Assembly: GCA_016198885.1 (NCBI GenBank)
Contig: JACQHV010000150.1
Coordinates: 1 to 7,132 of the forward strand
Direction: 5' to 3'
Source: Gammaproteobacteria bacterium
GTDB taxonomy: Bacteria > Pseudomonadota > Gammaproteobacteria > Eutrophobiales > Eutrophobiaceae
Length of the DNA stretch: 7,132 nucleotides
In this document: positions 1-6,153 of the stretch, piece by piece
How positions within the stretch are numbered: the first letter of the stretch is position 1
How the letters are laid out: every line of letters begins with the position of its first letter
The notes under the pieces: model-generated
Databases searched by the model: none
Seen by the model: the letters and a program-made list of their open reading frames with translations, nothing else
Told to the model about the DNA's origin: nothing
Position numbers and translations under genes: made by a program

Positions 1-893
1 ATGTTGAGGTGCTTGGGCCCCGAGCTGTCCGCCGTGATATACGGCAGGTTAATATCGGTCTGTTGCGTGGAAGAAAGTTCGATCTTGGCCTTTTCTGCAG
101 CCTCTTTCAGGCGTTGCAGGGCCAGGGGATCATTGTGCAGGTCGAAACCCTGATCCTTTTTGAATTCATCACTAAGATGATCAATGATGCGCAGGTCAAA
201 ATCTTCGCCGCCGAGGAAGGTATCACCGTTGGTGGACAGAACTTCGAACTGGTGTTCACCGTCGACCTCAGCGATCTCAATAATAGAGATATCAAAGGTG
301 CCGCCGCCGAGATCATAGACTGCGATCTTTTCATCACCATGCTTTTTATCCATGCCATAGGCGAGCGCCGCGGCTGTCGGCTCATTGATAATACGACGGA
401 CATTAAGACCGGCAATCTTGCCAGCATCTTTGGTGGCCTGGCGCTGGGAATCATTAAAATAGGCCGGGACAGTGACTACCGCATCTTTGACTTCTTCACC
501 AAGATAATCTTCGGCGGTCTTTTTCATCTTCATCAGTACACGCGCCGAGATCTCCGGTGGGGCCATTTTCTTGCCCTTGACCTCCACCCAGGCATCACCA
601 TTATCAGCTTTGGCGATCTTGTAGGGCACCATATCAATGTCCTTTTGCACGACATCATCAGTATAACGGCGTCCGATCAGACGCTTGACTGCAAACAGGG
701 TATTTTTTGGATTGGTCACCGACTGACGTTTGGCTGATTGTCCAACCAGGACTTCGTCATTATCGGTAAAGGCAACAATGGACGGCGTGGTTCTTGCCCC
801 TTCGCTGTTCTCTATGACCCTTACCTGTCCACCTTCCAGTATGGCAACACATGAGTTGGTTGTGCCAAGGTCAATGCCGATCATTTTTGCCAT
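1..893 (-). CDS. dnaK: Molecular chaperone DnaK (Hsp70), N-terminal part, cut by the window edge
   Basis: DnaK is the cytoplasmic ATP-dependent Hsp70 chaperone that folds and protects proteins together with DnaJ and the nucleotide exchange factor GrpE. The minus-strand reading from ATG at 893-891 gives 297 complete residues, roughly the first three quarters of the nucleotide-binding domain; the rest lies beyond position 1. Visible motifs are the phosphate-1 loop IGIDLGTTNSC (residues 5-15), the VPAYFNDSQRQATKDAG segment, NEPTAAALAYG, and the phosphate-2 loop DLGGGTFDIS starting at residue 194. This puts the conserved Thr at 199, as in E. coli DnaK. The start is supported by a GGAG Shine-Dalgarno 9 bases upstream. 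It lies 104 bp downstream of grpE on the same strand, the usual hrcA-grpE-dnaK order, and a sigma-32-like promoter sits in the gap. No frameshift is seen; the gene is incomplete only because of the window edge. Confidence 0.98.
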   Translation of the reverse strand, partial: MAKMIGIDLGTTNSCVAILEGGQVRVIENSEGARTTPSIVAFTDNDEVLVGQSAKRQSVTNPKNTLFAVKRLIGRRYTDDVVQKDIDMVPYKIAKADNGDAWVEVKGKKMAPPEISARVLMKMKKTAEDYLGEEVKDAVVTVPAYFNDSQRQATKDAGKIAGLNVRRIINEPTAAALAYGMDKKHGDEKIAVYDLGGGTFDISIIEIAEVDGEHQFEVLSTNGDTFLGGEDFDLRIIDHLSDEFKKDQGFDLHNDPLALQRLKEAAEKAKIELSSTQQTDINLPYITADSSGPKHLN

Positions 894-917
894 TATAAAT
901 TTCTCCGAAAATCAATA

Positions 918-934
918 AGTTAAAAATATTAACT
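918..934. repeat. Short inverted repeat in the dnaK 5' leader
   Basis: The arms AGTTAA and TTAACT form a perfect 6-bp stem around a 5-base loop, about 25 bases upstream of the dnaK ATG. The stem is A/T-rich, so an RNA hairpin would be weak. It does not include the GGAG ribosome site, so a thermosensor role is only speculative. Confidence 0.35.
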
Positions 935-956
935 GAACCCGAATTCTTCCGAACAA

Positions 957-984
957 ATATTGGGCTGAATACTTTTTTTTCAAG
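957..984 (-). promoter_or_regulatory. Possible sigma-32 (heat-shock) promoter for dnaK
   Basis: Read on the minus strand, a perfect CTTGAAA (984-978) matches the RpoH -35 consensus. After a 12-base spacer comes GCCCAATAT (965-957), a partial match to the -10 consensus CCCCATNTA. The element ends about 63 bases upstream of the dnaK start, inside the grpE-dnaK gap. The -35 is convincing but the -10 and short spacing are not, and the A-tract after CTTG makes a chance match more likely. It would give dnaK heat-inducible transcription independent of hrcA read-through. Confidence 0.4.
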
Positions 985-997
985 CGTAAATATTGTC

Positions 998-1624
998 TTA
1001 TTTGGCAACGATAACCTTAGCCGGTCTGACCAGTCTCCCGTTCAACTCATAACCCTTCTGGGCGACGCTTATTACTGTGCCTGATTCCGCCCCTTCAAGC
1101 TCCTGCATGAAAACGGCCTCATGTTTTTCGGGATTGAATTTCTCGCCTTGCGGGTCAATGGCTCTCACGCCGAATTTCTCCAGCGTGGTATTAAACATCT
1201 TCAGGGTCAAATCCATACCCTCACGTAATCCAGTGACATCCTGGGTGCCATTTAAAGCGGATAATCCAAGCGCTATGCTGTCGAGAATGGGCAATAACTC
1301 TGTAACGAATCTTTCCAGGGCGTACTTATGGGCATTTTCAATATCCCTGGTGGTGCGCTTGCGGATATTCTCGAGTTCCGCCTGCGCGCGTAATGCCTTT
1401 TCCAGATTGTCCCCGGCAATCTGCTTGAATGTCTGTATTTCCTGGGTTAGCGATTCTATTTTGCTCTCTTCAGTGGTAATTTCTTCCCCAATTTCCTGTT
1501 CCCTGACTGCAGTTTCCTCTGCCTGTTGCGGGATAGTTTCGGATTCATCAACAACCGTCTGTTTCATTTGCTCCATGAATTGTTCTTCTGCCTTTTGTTC
1601 TGATTTTCTATGTTTGCGCCCCAT
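998..1624 (-). CDS. grpE: Nucleotide exchange factor GrpE
   Basis: GrpE is the cytoplasmic co-chaperone that releases ADP from DnaK and so drives the Hsp70 cycle. The 208-residue product is close to the family's usual length of about 200. Residues 1-50 are charged, Glu/Gln-rich and probably disordered. A long coiled-coil dimerisation helix follows (about 50-110, with the conserved RAQAELENIRKRT stretch), then the helical bundle. The C-terminal beta-wing at 182-208 has the family signature QKGYELNGRLVRPAKVIVAK. The ATG is preceded by AGAGGA at suitable spacing (about 6 bases). It lies 95 bp downstream of hrcA and 104 bp upstream of dnaK on the same strand. A strong sigma-32-type promoter lies directly upstream, so it is probably transcribed both from the hrcA promoter and from its own. 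Nothing is abnormal in the reading frame. Confidence 0.97.
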   Translation of the reverse strand: MGRKHRKSEQKAEEQFMEQMKQTVVDESETIPQQAEETAVREQEIGEEITTEESKIESLTQEIQTFKQIAGDNLEKALRAQAELENIRKRTTRDIENAHKYALERFVTELLPILDSIALGLSALNGTQDVTGLREGMDLTLKMFNTTLEKFGVRAIDPQGEKFNPEKHEAVFMQELEGAESGTVISVAQKGYELNGRLVRPAKVIVAK

Positions 1625-1685
1625 TACTTTCCTCTGTCCAAGATATTAAGAAAGAAACCACATACTGATTCAAACCTTCGGTTAT

Positions 1686-1714
1686 AGGTGGGGATTAACA
1701 AGCTGTTTTTCAAC
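1686..1714 (-). promoter_or_regulatory. Sigma-32 (RpoH)-type heat-shock promoter upstream of grpE
   Basis: On the minus strand GTTGAAA (1714-1708) is followed after 14 bases by CCCCACCT (1693-1686). The E. coli RpoH consensus is CTTGAAA, a spacer of about 11-16 bases, and CCCCATNT, so each hexamer-scale element has a single deviation and the spacing fits. Transcription would begin near 1680, leaving a leader of about 55 bases before grpE. The -35 lies in the loop of the small hairpin that follows the hrcA stop codon. The match was judged by eye; function is inferred. Confidence 0.65.
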
Positions 1715-1717
1715 AGC
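1702..1717 (-). other. Small hairpin just after the hrcA stop
   Basis: On the minus strand GCTGTT and AACAGC pair perfectly around a GAAA tetraloop, starting 2 bases after the hrcA TAA. GNRA loops give stable RNA hairpins, so this could be a processing, stabilising or weak attenuation element between hrcA and grpE. It lacks a following U-tract (TTGTTAAT comes next), so it is not a convincing intrinsic terminator. Confidence 0.4.
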
Positions 1718-1719
1718 CG

Positions 1720-2772
1720 TTAATTATATGAATTCAAGGCCGATCCCAGCATTTTCGCCGTGATATCAACGATGGGGATGACCCGTTCATAGTGCATGCG
1801 GGTTGGGCCGATGACACCGAGGACACCCAGTATCTGTCCCTCAACTTCATAAGGAGAAATCACCACGCTGCAATTATCCAGTACATCGTAACCTGCTTCT
1901 TCTCCAATAAAGATCTGTACACCCTTGGCATGAATGGACTGTTCAAGCAGGTGCAGTATATCGCGCTTCTGATTAAAGCTGTCAAAAAGTTTCTTCAGTC
2001 TCTCCACATCGCATAGTTCTGCAACATCCATCAGGTTGGTCTGCCCCGCAAGGACATAATCATCCCGTGGTTCAATATTCATGAAAGCCTGTTGCGCCAT
2101 CTCGATCGCTGTCTGCATGATTTGATTGACATTCTCCTTCATCCTCTTCAGTTCCTTCAGTATCTCGCTTCGGATTGTGGGCAAATCCTTTCCTGCAAAC
2201 ATGTCATTCAGATAATTCGATGCCTGTTGTAATTCTGATGGAGTATAGATTCGGGCAGTATGAATGATACGATTTTGAATCTCGCTCTCATTGATCACCA
2301 GGATAACCAGAATTCTGTTATCAGTGAGCGAAACAAATTCAACACGCTTCAGGGACTGCTGTTCTGTCCGCGGCAGCATGACGACGCCCGCCAGCCTGGT
2401 AATTTCCGACAATATATTAGAGGTGCGTTTTAACAATGCCTGCTTGTCCTGTCCGGGATTAAGCTCTTCGGCGATTCGTTCAATTTCCCTGCTGTTGAGC
2501 TGATGTACACGCAACAAACTGTCAACGAAAAGCCGGTATCCCTTGACCGTCGGGATACGTCCGGCCGAGGTATGCGGTGAATGCAGCAAACCTATATCTT
2601 CAAGATCAGCCATAATATTTCGTATCGTTGCCGGGCTCAGTTCCAGTTCTATGTCCCGTGCCAGCGTACGCGAGCCGACCGGCTGGCCATCGGCAATGAA
2701 ATGCTCCACGAGTGACTTGAAGAGATACAAACTACGTTCGGAGAGCTGGTGTGGATTTGTGGTCTGTGGCAT
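1720..2772 (-). CDS. hrcA: Heat-inducible transcription repressor HrcA
   Basis: HrcA represses chaperone operons by binding CIRCE inverted repeats; its folding depends on GroEL, which couples repression to chaperone supply. The 350-residue product has the usual family length. An N-terminal winged helix covers about residues 10-85: a DGQPVGSRTLA stretch (28-38), the recognition segment SPATIRNIMADLEDIG (46-61), HTSAGRIPT (67-75) and GYRLFVD (78-84). The GAF-like and dimerisation parts follow, ending in the conserved GVLGVIGPTRMHYERVIPIV segment. The ATG at 2772 is the only upstream choice because an in-frame TAA lies two codons before it. No clear Shine-Dalgarno is seen. It is the first gene of the hrcA-grpE-dnaK cluster, and a CIRCE sits 31 bp upstream, so it should autoregulate. 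HrcA is absent from enteric gammaproteobacteria but present in several other gammaproteobacterial groups such as Xanthomonas. Confidence 0.97.
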   Translation of the reverse strand: MPQTTNPHQLSERSLYLFKSLVEHFIADGQPVGSRTLARDIELELSPATIRNIMADLEDIGLLHSPHTSAGRIPTVKGYRLFVDSLLRVHQLNSREIERIAEELNPGQDKQALLKRTSNILSEITRLAGVVMLPRTEQQSLKRVEFVSLTDNRILVILVINESEIQNRIIHTARIYTPSELQQASNYLNDMFAGKDLPTIRSEILKELKRMKENVNQIMQTAIEMAQQAFMNIEPRDDYVLAGQTNLMDVAELCDVERLKKLFDSFNQKRDILHLLEQSIHAKGVQIFIGEEAGYDVLDNCSVVISPYEVEGQILGVLGVIGPTRMHYERVIPIVDITAKMLGSALNSYN

Positions 2773-2802
2773 AAGTTAACGTCTGGTCAGGGCTGTGAAA
2801 AT

Positions 2803-2829
2803 TTAGCACTCTCCTGATTAGAGTGCAAA
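2803..2829 (-). promoter_or_regulatory. CIRCE operator for HrcA
   Basis: On the plus strand TTAGCACTC (2803-2811), a 9-base spacer, and GAGTGCAAA (2821-2829) match the CIRCE consensus TTAGCACTC-N9-GAGTGCTAA. The left arm is perfect and the right arm has one mismatch (A for T). It lies 31 bp upstream of the hrcA start, where HrcA would block transcription of hrcA-grpE-dnaK. I could not assign convincing -35/-10 boxes around it by eye. Its spacing from nadK (about 210 bp) makes control of nadK less likely. Confidence 0.93.
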
Positions 2830-2963
2830 ACATGCAGTATTCTCCAATAATTCTATTATGAGCGATTGCGGAAATAATATTAAAAAAACAAAATTAATCT
2901 ATAGTTATCATAAAGTTATATAAAGATACCCCTGACTGTGCCTTTTACCCATTTGGAGTGTTA

Positions 2964-3065
2964 ATGAACTTTGTCCTGCCCCTGTATTGGCGCACTAATC
3001 CTGTCATGCTAAGTTTGCCGGATGAGAAAAACATAAAATGGACATGTTCAAGCGGATCTTCCTGA
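2964..3065 (+). CDS. Possible 33-codon leader ORF overlapping the nadK start
   Basis: ATG at 2964 has a GGAG Shine-Dalgarno 5 bases upstream (2955-2958). It opens a 33-codon frame (starting MNFVLPLYWRTNP) ending at TGA 3063-3065, inside nadK and in a different frame from it. By contrast nadK itself has only a weak ribosome site. The ORF could be a leader peptide or a device for translational coupling, or just a chance frame. The product matches no family I recognise and has no clear hydrophobic segment. Evidence is the ribosome site and position only. Confidence 0.25.
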   Translation: MNFVLPLYWRTNPVMLSLPDEKNIKWTCSSGSS

Positions 3066-3904
3066 TTACCAATTCCGGCGCAACTGAAGTTGCCGATACA
3101 CTGAATTCCCTGATTGAGTTTCTGCAGAAACTCAAGATCCAGATAATATTGGATAAATCCTGCGCACAGATAGCCAATAACAAAGACCTTCCGGTTGCAA
3201 CCGATGAGAAACCTGGTCCCAATACTGATCTGGCCATCGCCATCGGTGGTGACGGCACTATGCTCAAGGCCGCACATCTCGTTTGCAATCATGAGATCCC
3301 GCTACTGGGAATCAATCGTGGCCATCTGGGATTTCTTGCAGACATTCCCGCGGACGCGGTTTTTCAGCACCTGAATGAAATATTCAAGGGGCATTACGCC
3401 GAAGATGAACGTTTTCTTTTGCACAGCCAGATATTTCGCGATGGAAATCTTTTGCAGGAGGGAAATGCCTTTAACGATATTATTCTGCATAAATGGAATA
3501 TTGCCCGCCTGGTGGAATTTGAAACCTATGTGGATGATATCTTTGTACATAAACAGCGTTCGGACGGTATTATTATTTCGACTCCCACAGGGTCAACCGC
3601 TTATGCCCTGTCAGGAGGCGGGCCGATTCTTTTCCCATCTCTCGATGCCATGGTACTGGTGCCAATCTGTCCACACAGTCTGACCAACCGGCCAATCGTG
3701 ATCAACGGCAACAGTAAAGTAGAGATCGTGGTGGGGACGCGGGAAATTGATCACGCCCGGCTTACCTGTGATGGTGACGTTGCGTATGAACTTGCGCCGG
3801 GAGATCGCGTGCGTATCCATAAAAAAGATAAAAAGATACGCCTTATACACCCTGCTAATTATGATCACTTCAGTATGCTCCGCGCCAAATTACGCTGGGG
3901 TTGA
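3038..3904 (+). CDS. nadK: NAD kinase (ATP-dependent, NadK/PpnK family)
   Basis: NAD kinase phosphorylates NAD+ at the 2'-hydroxyl of its adenosine ribose to make NADP+, the sole known biosynthetic route to NADP, in the cytoplasm. The 288-residue product is close to the 292 of E. coli. The hallmark GGDGT phosphate-binding motif with the catalytic Asp is at residues 70-74, in the context IAIGGDGTMLKAA, followed by GINRGHLGFLAD. The NAD-contacting N-D pair is at 146-147 (FNDIILHK), the SDGIIISTPTGSTAYALSGGGPI segment spans about 173-195, and the C-terminal beta-sandwich carries CDGD. An in-frame TGA at 3023 excludes an earlier start. ATG 3038 and ATG 3044 are both possible, and neither has a strong Shine-Dalgarno. 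It diverges from hrcA across 265 bp and is followed after 5 bp by recN, as in the E. coli grpE-nadK-recN neighbourhood. I found no convincing promoter in the AT-rich upstream tract. Confidence 0.97.
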   Translation: MDMFKRIFLITNSGATEVADTLNSLIEFLQKLKIQIILDKSCAQIANNKDLPVATDEKPGPNTDLAIAIGGDGTMLKAAHLVCNHEIPLLGINRGHLGFLADIPADAVFQHLNEIFKGHYAEDERFLLHSQIFRDGNLLQEGNAFNDIILHKWNIARLVEFETYVDDIFVHKQRSDGIIISTPTGSTAYALSGGGPILFPSLDAMVLVPICPHSLTNRPIVINGNSKVEIVVGTREIDHARLTCDGDVAYELAPGDRVRIHKKDKKIRLIHPANYDHFSMLRAKLRWG

Positions 3905-3909
3905 TTGTT

Positions 3910-5571
3910 TTGCTTAAACATCTGCATATACGTGATTTTGCTGTTATCGAGGAACTGGAGATCCAGTTCGAACCCGGCATGACGGTTTTTACCGGTGAGA
4001 CTGGCGCCGGAAAATCCATAATTGTAGATGCACTCTCATTGGTGCTCGGTGATCGGGCCGACAGCACCATCATACGCGGAAACTCTGAACAAACCGAGAT
4101 CACCGCCATCTTTGATACCGGTAAAGATCAGCAAATCCCGGTGCTGCTCGATGAACAGGGCATTACATTTGAAGGTGAGCTCATGTTGCGCCGTGTGATT
4201 AACCGGGATGGCCGTTCCCGTGCTTATGTCAACGGCAGTTCCGTCCCGGCACAACTCTTGCGTGATCTTGGTGAACGCATGGTCGATATTCACGGTCAGC
4301 ATGCCCATCAATCACTGCTGAAACGTGATATGCAACGCGTTCTTCTTGATGAATTTGGACAATACCAGGATGAGCTTGATCGCGTCAGGAATTTATATTC
4401 AGAATGGAATGAGGCCACAGTTGAACTGGAACAACTCAGCGGCAGTGATCAGGATCGTGATGCCCGGCTGGCTCTGTTACAGTATCAGGTACAGGAACTT
4501 GAAGTCCTGAATCCTGAAGCGGCAGAGATCGCTTTACTGGAAGGTGAACATGCACGTCTGGCAAATGCCAGCCGTCTGCTGGAAAACTGTCAGCAAACGT
4601 TGAACCACCTATCCGAAGATGATCACGCGCTGCATAGTCAGATTAATCAAAGTGTTCAGACATTGCGGGATTTATTGCGCTTTGACCAAACCCTGTCTTC
4701 CATTATTGAAATGCTGGAGAGCGCTACAATCCAGATCAGTGAGGCCGCGAGTGAATTACGCCATTACCTGGACAGACTGGAACTGGATCCGGACAGATTA
4801 CAGATTGTAGAGGAACGCATCACGACATTGCATGATATTGCCCGTAAACACAAGGTCCGGCCTGAAGAGCTTTGCGGGCATCTGGAAATGCTCAGATCAG
4901 AGCTGAAAAAACTTGAAGACAGTGGACAGCGCATTGCGGAACTGGAAGAAATCAGGAACAAGGCGCTGCAGGAATACTGGCAGGCCACTAAAGAACTTCA
5001 TGCCTCACGTAAACAAGCCGCCAAAAAACTTGGTAAAGGCATCACAGAGAAACTTAAAAAACTGGGTATGCCGGGGGGCCGTTTTGTAATTGATGTCGAA
5101 TCCATGGAAAAAAACACGCCTCTGCGTGAAGGGATGGACAAGATCGAATATCTGGTTACGATTAATCCAGGACAACCCTTGCATCCGTTAAGCAAGGTGG
5201 CCTCCGGAGGTGAATTGTCACGGATCAGTCTTGCCATACAGGTGATTGCAAGCAAAGACAAAGGACTGCCTACCTTGATATTCGATGAAGTGGACGCAGG
5301 TATTGGCGGAGGTATTGCTGAAATTGTCGGGAAACTCCTGCACAGTCTGGCAGCCAGCCGGCAGGTGTTCTGTGTCACGCACCTGGCCCAGGTTGCCTCA
5401 TTGGGTGATCATCATCTGCAAGTCAATAAATCCACACTTGCAGAAACAACCCTGACCCGGGTTGTTGTACTGGATAAAGAAGAACGGATTGAAGAGATTG
5501 CACGTATGCTTGGCGGTATCAAGATCACTGACCAGAGCCGTGCCCATGCCAGGGAGATGCTGAATGCGTGA
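3910..5571 (+). CDS. recN: DNA repair protein RecN (SMC-like ATPase)
   Basis: RecN is a cytoplasmic SMC-family ATPase that holds DNA ends or sister duplexes together during RecA-dependent double-strand break repair. From TTG 3910 the product is 553 residues, the length of E. coli RecN. The N-terminal ATPase half has Walker A GETGAGKS (29-36). A long charged, Leu-rich region (about 150-370) forms the antiparallel coiled coil. The C-terminal half has the ABC signature SGGELS (432-437), Walker B TLIFDEVDAGIGG with Asp459/Glu460, and the switch His491 in CVTHLAQVA. TTG 3910 gives an MLKHLHIRDFAV start resembling the family's N-terminus and has GGGG 9 bases upstream. An in-frame TTG at 3901 would overlap the nadK stop by 4 bases and add three residues, but leaves no room for that ribosome site. 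The tight spacing implies co-transcription with nadK. No LexA-type box was seen, although recN is SOS-controlled in many bacteria. Confidence 0.97.
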   Translation: MLKHLHIRDFAVIEELEIQFEPGMTVFTGETGAGKSIIVDALSLVLGDRADSTIIRGNSEQTEITAIFDTGKDQQIPVLLDEQGITFEGELMLRRVINRDGRSRAYVNGSSVPAQLLRDLGERMVDIHGQHAHQSLLKRDMQRVLLDEFGQYQDELDRVRNLYSEWNEATVELEQLSGSDQDRDARLALLQYQVQELEVLNPEAAEIALLEGEHARLANASRLLENCQQTLNHLSEDDHALHSQINQSVQTLRDLLRFDQTLSSIIEMLESATIQISEAASELRHYLDRLELDPDRLQIVEERITTLHDIARKHKVRPEELCGHLEMLRSELKKLEDSGQRIAELEEIRNKALQEYWQATKELHASRKQAAKKLGKGITEKLKKLGMPGGRFVIDVESMEKNTPLREGMDKIEYLVTINPGQPLHPLSKVASGGELSRISLAIQVIASKDKGLPTLIFDEVDAGIGGGIAEIVGKLLHSLAASRQVFCVTHLAQVASLGDHHLQVNKSTLAETTLTRVVVLDKEERIEEIARMLGGIKITDQSRAHAREMLNA

Positions 5572-5599
5572 AGCTCCGTTTGTGAAGCGTATTTCCTGG

Positions 5600-5627
5600 C
5601 TTGTGACTTGTGGCTAGTTACTTGTTA
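5600..5627 (+). repeat. Heptanucleotide tandem repeat, left of fur
   Basis: Four consecutive 7-base units with consensus CTTGTKR begin at 5600, 5607, 5614 and 5621; the third deviates most (CTAGTTA). The tract fills part of the 140-bp recN-fur gap and may supply part of the fur promoter. It resembles the short tandemly repeated heptanucleotides described in cyanobacteria and other bacteria. A related tract in inverted orientation lies right of fur at 6154-6174. Confidence 0.6.
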
Positions 5628-5639
5628 CTGCCTTATACT
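5611..5639 (+). promoter_or_regulatory. Possible sigma-70 promoter for fur
   Basis: TATACT (5634-5639) matches the -10 consensus in 5 of 6 bases. With a 17-base spacer the -35 would be TGGCTA (5611-5616), only 3 of 6, inside the heptamer repeat. Transcription would start near 5646, leaving a leader of about 65 bases before ATG 5712. No recognisable Fur box overlaps it. This is a weak assignment based on the -10 alone. Confidence 0.3.
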
Positions 5640-5711
5640 GGTTAATACACATCCCAGGTAGTGGTCAGTAGCGGCACCGTTCATATGCGTCAATCACCCA
5701 AGGAACCCGGC

Positions 5712-6122
5712 ATGGAAGCAAAAGACCTGAAAAAGGCCGGTCTTAAGGCCACCCTCCCCAGGCTCAGGATTCTTCAGATTCTGGAAGAATCCAACCAAAA
5801 GCATATGAGTGCTGAAGATGTGTATAAGACCCTGATCGAAGGTGATGTGGATGTCGGTTTTGCAACAGTCTACCGGGTTCTTACCCAGTTTGAGGCCGCA
5901 GGGCTGGTTATTCGACACCATTTTGACACCGGACACTCTGTGTTTGAGCTGAACCGTGGGGGGCATCATGATCATATGGTATGTCTGAAGACCGGCAAGG
6001 TAATTGAGTTTAAAAATGCAGAGATCGAGCGCCTGCAAAATGAAATTGCCGATAAACATGGCTATGTGCTGGAAGATCACAGCCTGGTGCTCTATGTAAG
6101 ACCCAAGGACAGTAAAAAGTAG
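5712..6122 (+). CDS. fur: Ferric uptake regulator Fur
   Basis: Fur is a dimeric cytoplasmic repressor that uses Fe2+ as co-repressor to control iron uptake and related genes. From ATG 5712 the product is 136 residues, against 148 in E. coli and 134 in Pseudomonas aeruginosa. The winged helix starts with LKKAGLKATLPRLRIL (6-21); the recognition helix lies in the FATVYRVLTQFEAAGL segment (50-65). Metal ligands are visible: His31, Glu79, the HHDH motif (85-88), Glu99 and a His in the DHSLVLY segment near the end. Cys91 is present, but the second Cys of the structural CxxC zinc site is Thr94 (CLKTG), and no C-terminal Cys exists, as in the Pseudomonas-type Fur. The start is supported by AAGGA 7 bases upstream; the frame is open upstream to GTG 5661 and ATG 5685, which lack such support and family similarity. 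bamE follows on the same strand after 76 bp. Confidence 0.96.
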   Translation: MEAKDLKKAGLKATLPRLRILQILEESNQKHMSAEDVYKTLIEGDVDVGFATVYRVLTQFEAAGLVIRHHFDTGHSVFELNRGGHHDHMVCLKTGKVIEFKNAEIERLQNEIADKHGYVLEDHSLVLYVRPKDSKK

Positions 6123-6141
6123 AAAGTGCAAAGTGTGAAAG
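6114..6141 (+). repeat. Heptanucleotide tract across the fur stop codon
   Basis: Three 7-base units ending in AAAGT (6114-6120, 6121-6127, 6128-6134) are followed by a degenerate fourth (6135-6141). The first unit supplies the last Ser-Lys-Lys codons of fur, and the TAG stop straddles units one and two. The unit sequence differs from the CTTGTKR tracts but shares the 7-base period. Confidence 0.45.
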
Positions 6142-6153
6142 CGAAAAATCAGA

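Noticed and set aside
9..737. Plus-strand open frame of 242 codons at the left end
   Set aside because: It lies wholly antisense to dnaK, whose motifs are intact; the frame has no family similarity and no ribosome site that I can see.
973..980. Run of eight T on the plus strand as a terminator tail
   Set aside because: No plus-strand gene ends here and no stem precedes it; on the transcribed minus strand it is an A-run within the putative -35/spacer.
1077..1649. Plus-strand open frame of 190 codons
   Set aside because: It is antisense to grpE and Ser/Cys-rich, as expected from the complement of a Glu/Gln/Lys-rich gene.
1702..1717. Intrinsic terminator after hrcA
   Set aside because: The stem is only 6 bp and is followed by TTGTTAAT rather than a T-tract; hrcA-grpE-dnaK is normally one operon.
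2840..2925. Specific sigma-70 promoter for nadK
   Set aside because: Several -10-like hexamers occur in this AT-rich tract, but none has an acceptable -35 at 16-18 bases, so no site can be chosen.
2945..3292. Minus-strand open frames overlapping the start of nadK
   Set aside because: They are complements of the nadK N-terminal coding sequence with no recognisable domain or ribosome site.
3850..3910. LexA/SOS box upstream of recN
   Set aside because: I looked for a CTG-N10-CAG type dyad in the end of nadK and found none.
5661..5711. Upstream fur starts at GTG 5661 or ATG 5685
   Set aside because: The added residues are not Fur-like, and ATG 5712 has AAGGA at ideal spacing and gives a normal Fur N-terminus.
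5572..5711. Fur box for fur autoregulation
   Set aside because: No GATAATGATAATCATTATC-like 19-mer or repeated GATAAT hexamers are visible in the recN-fur gap.
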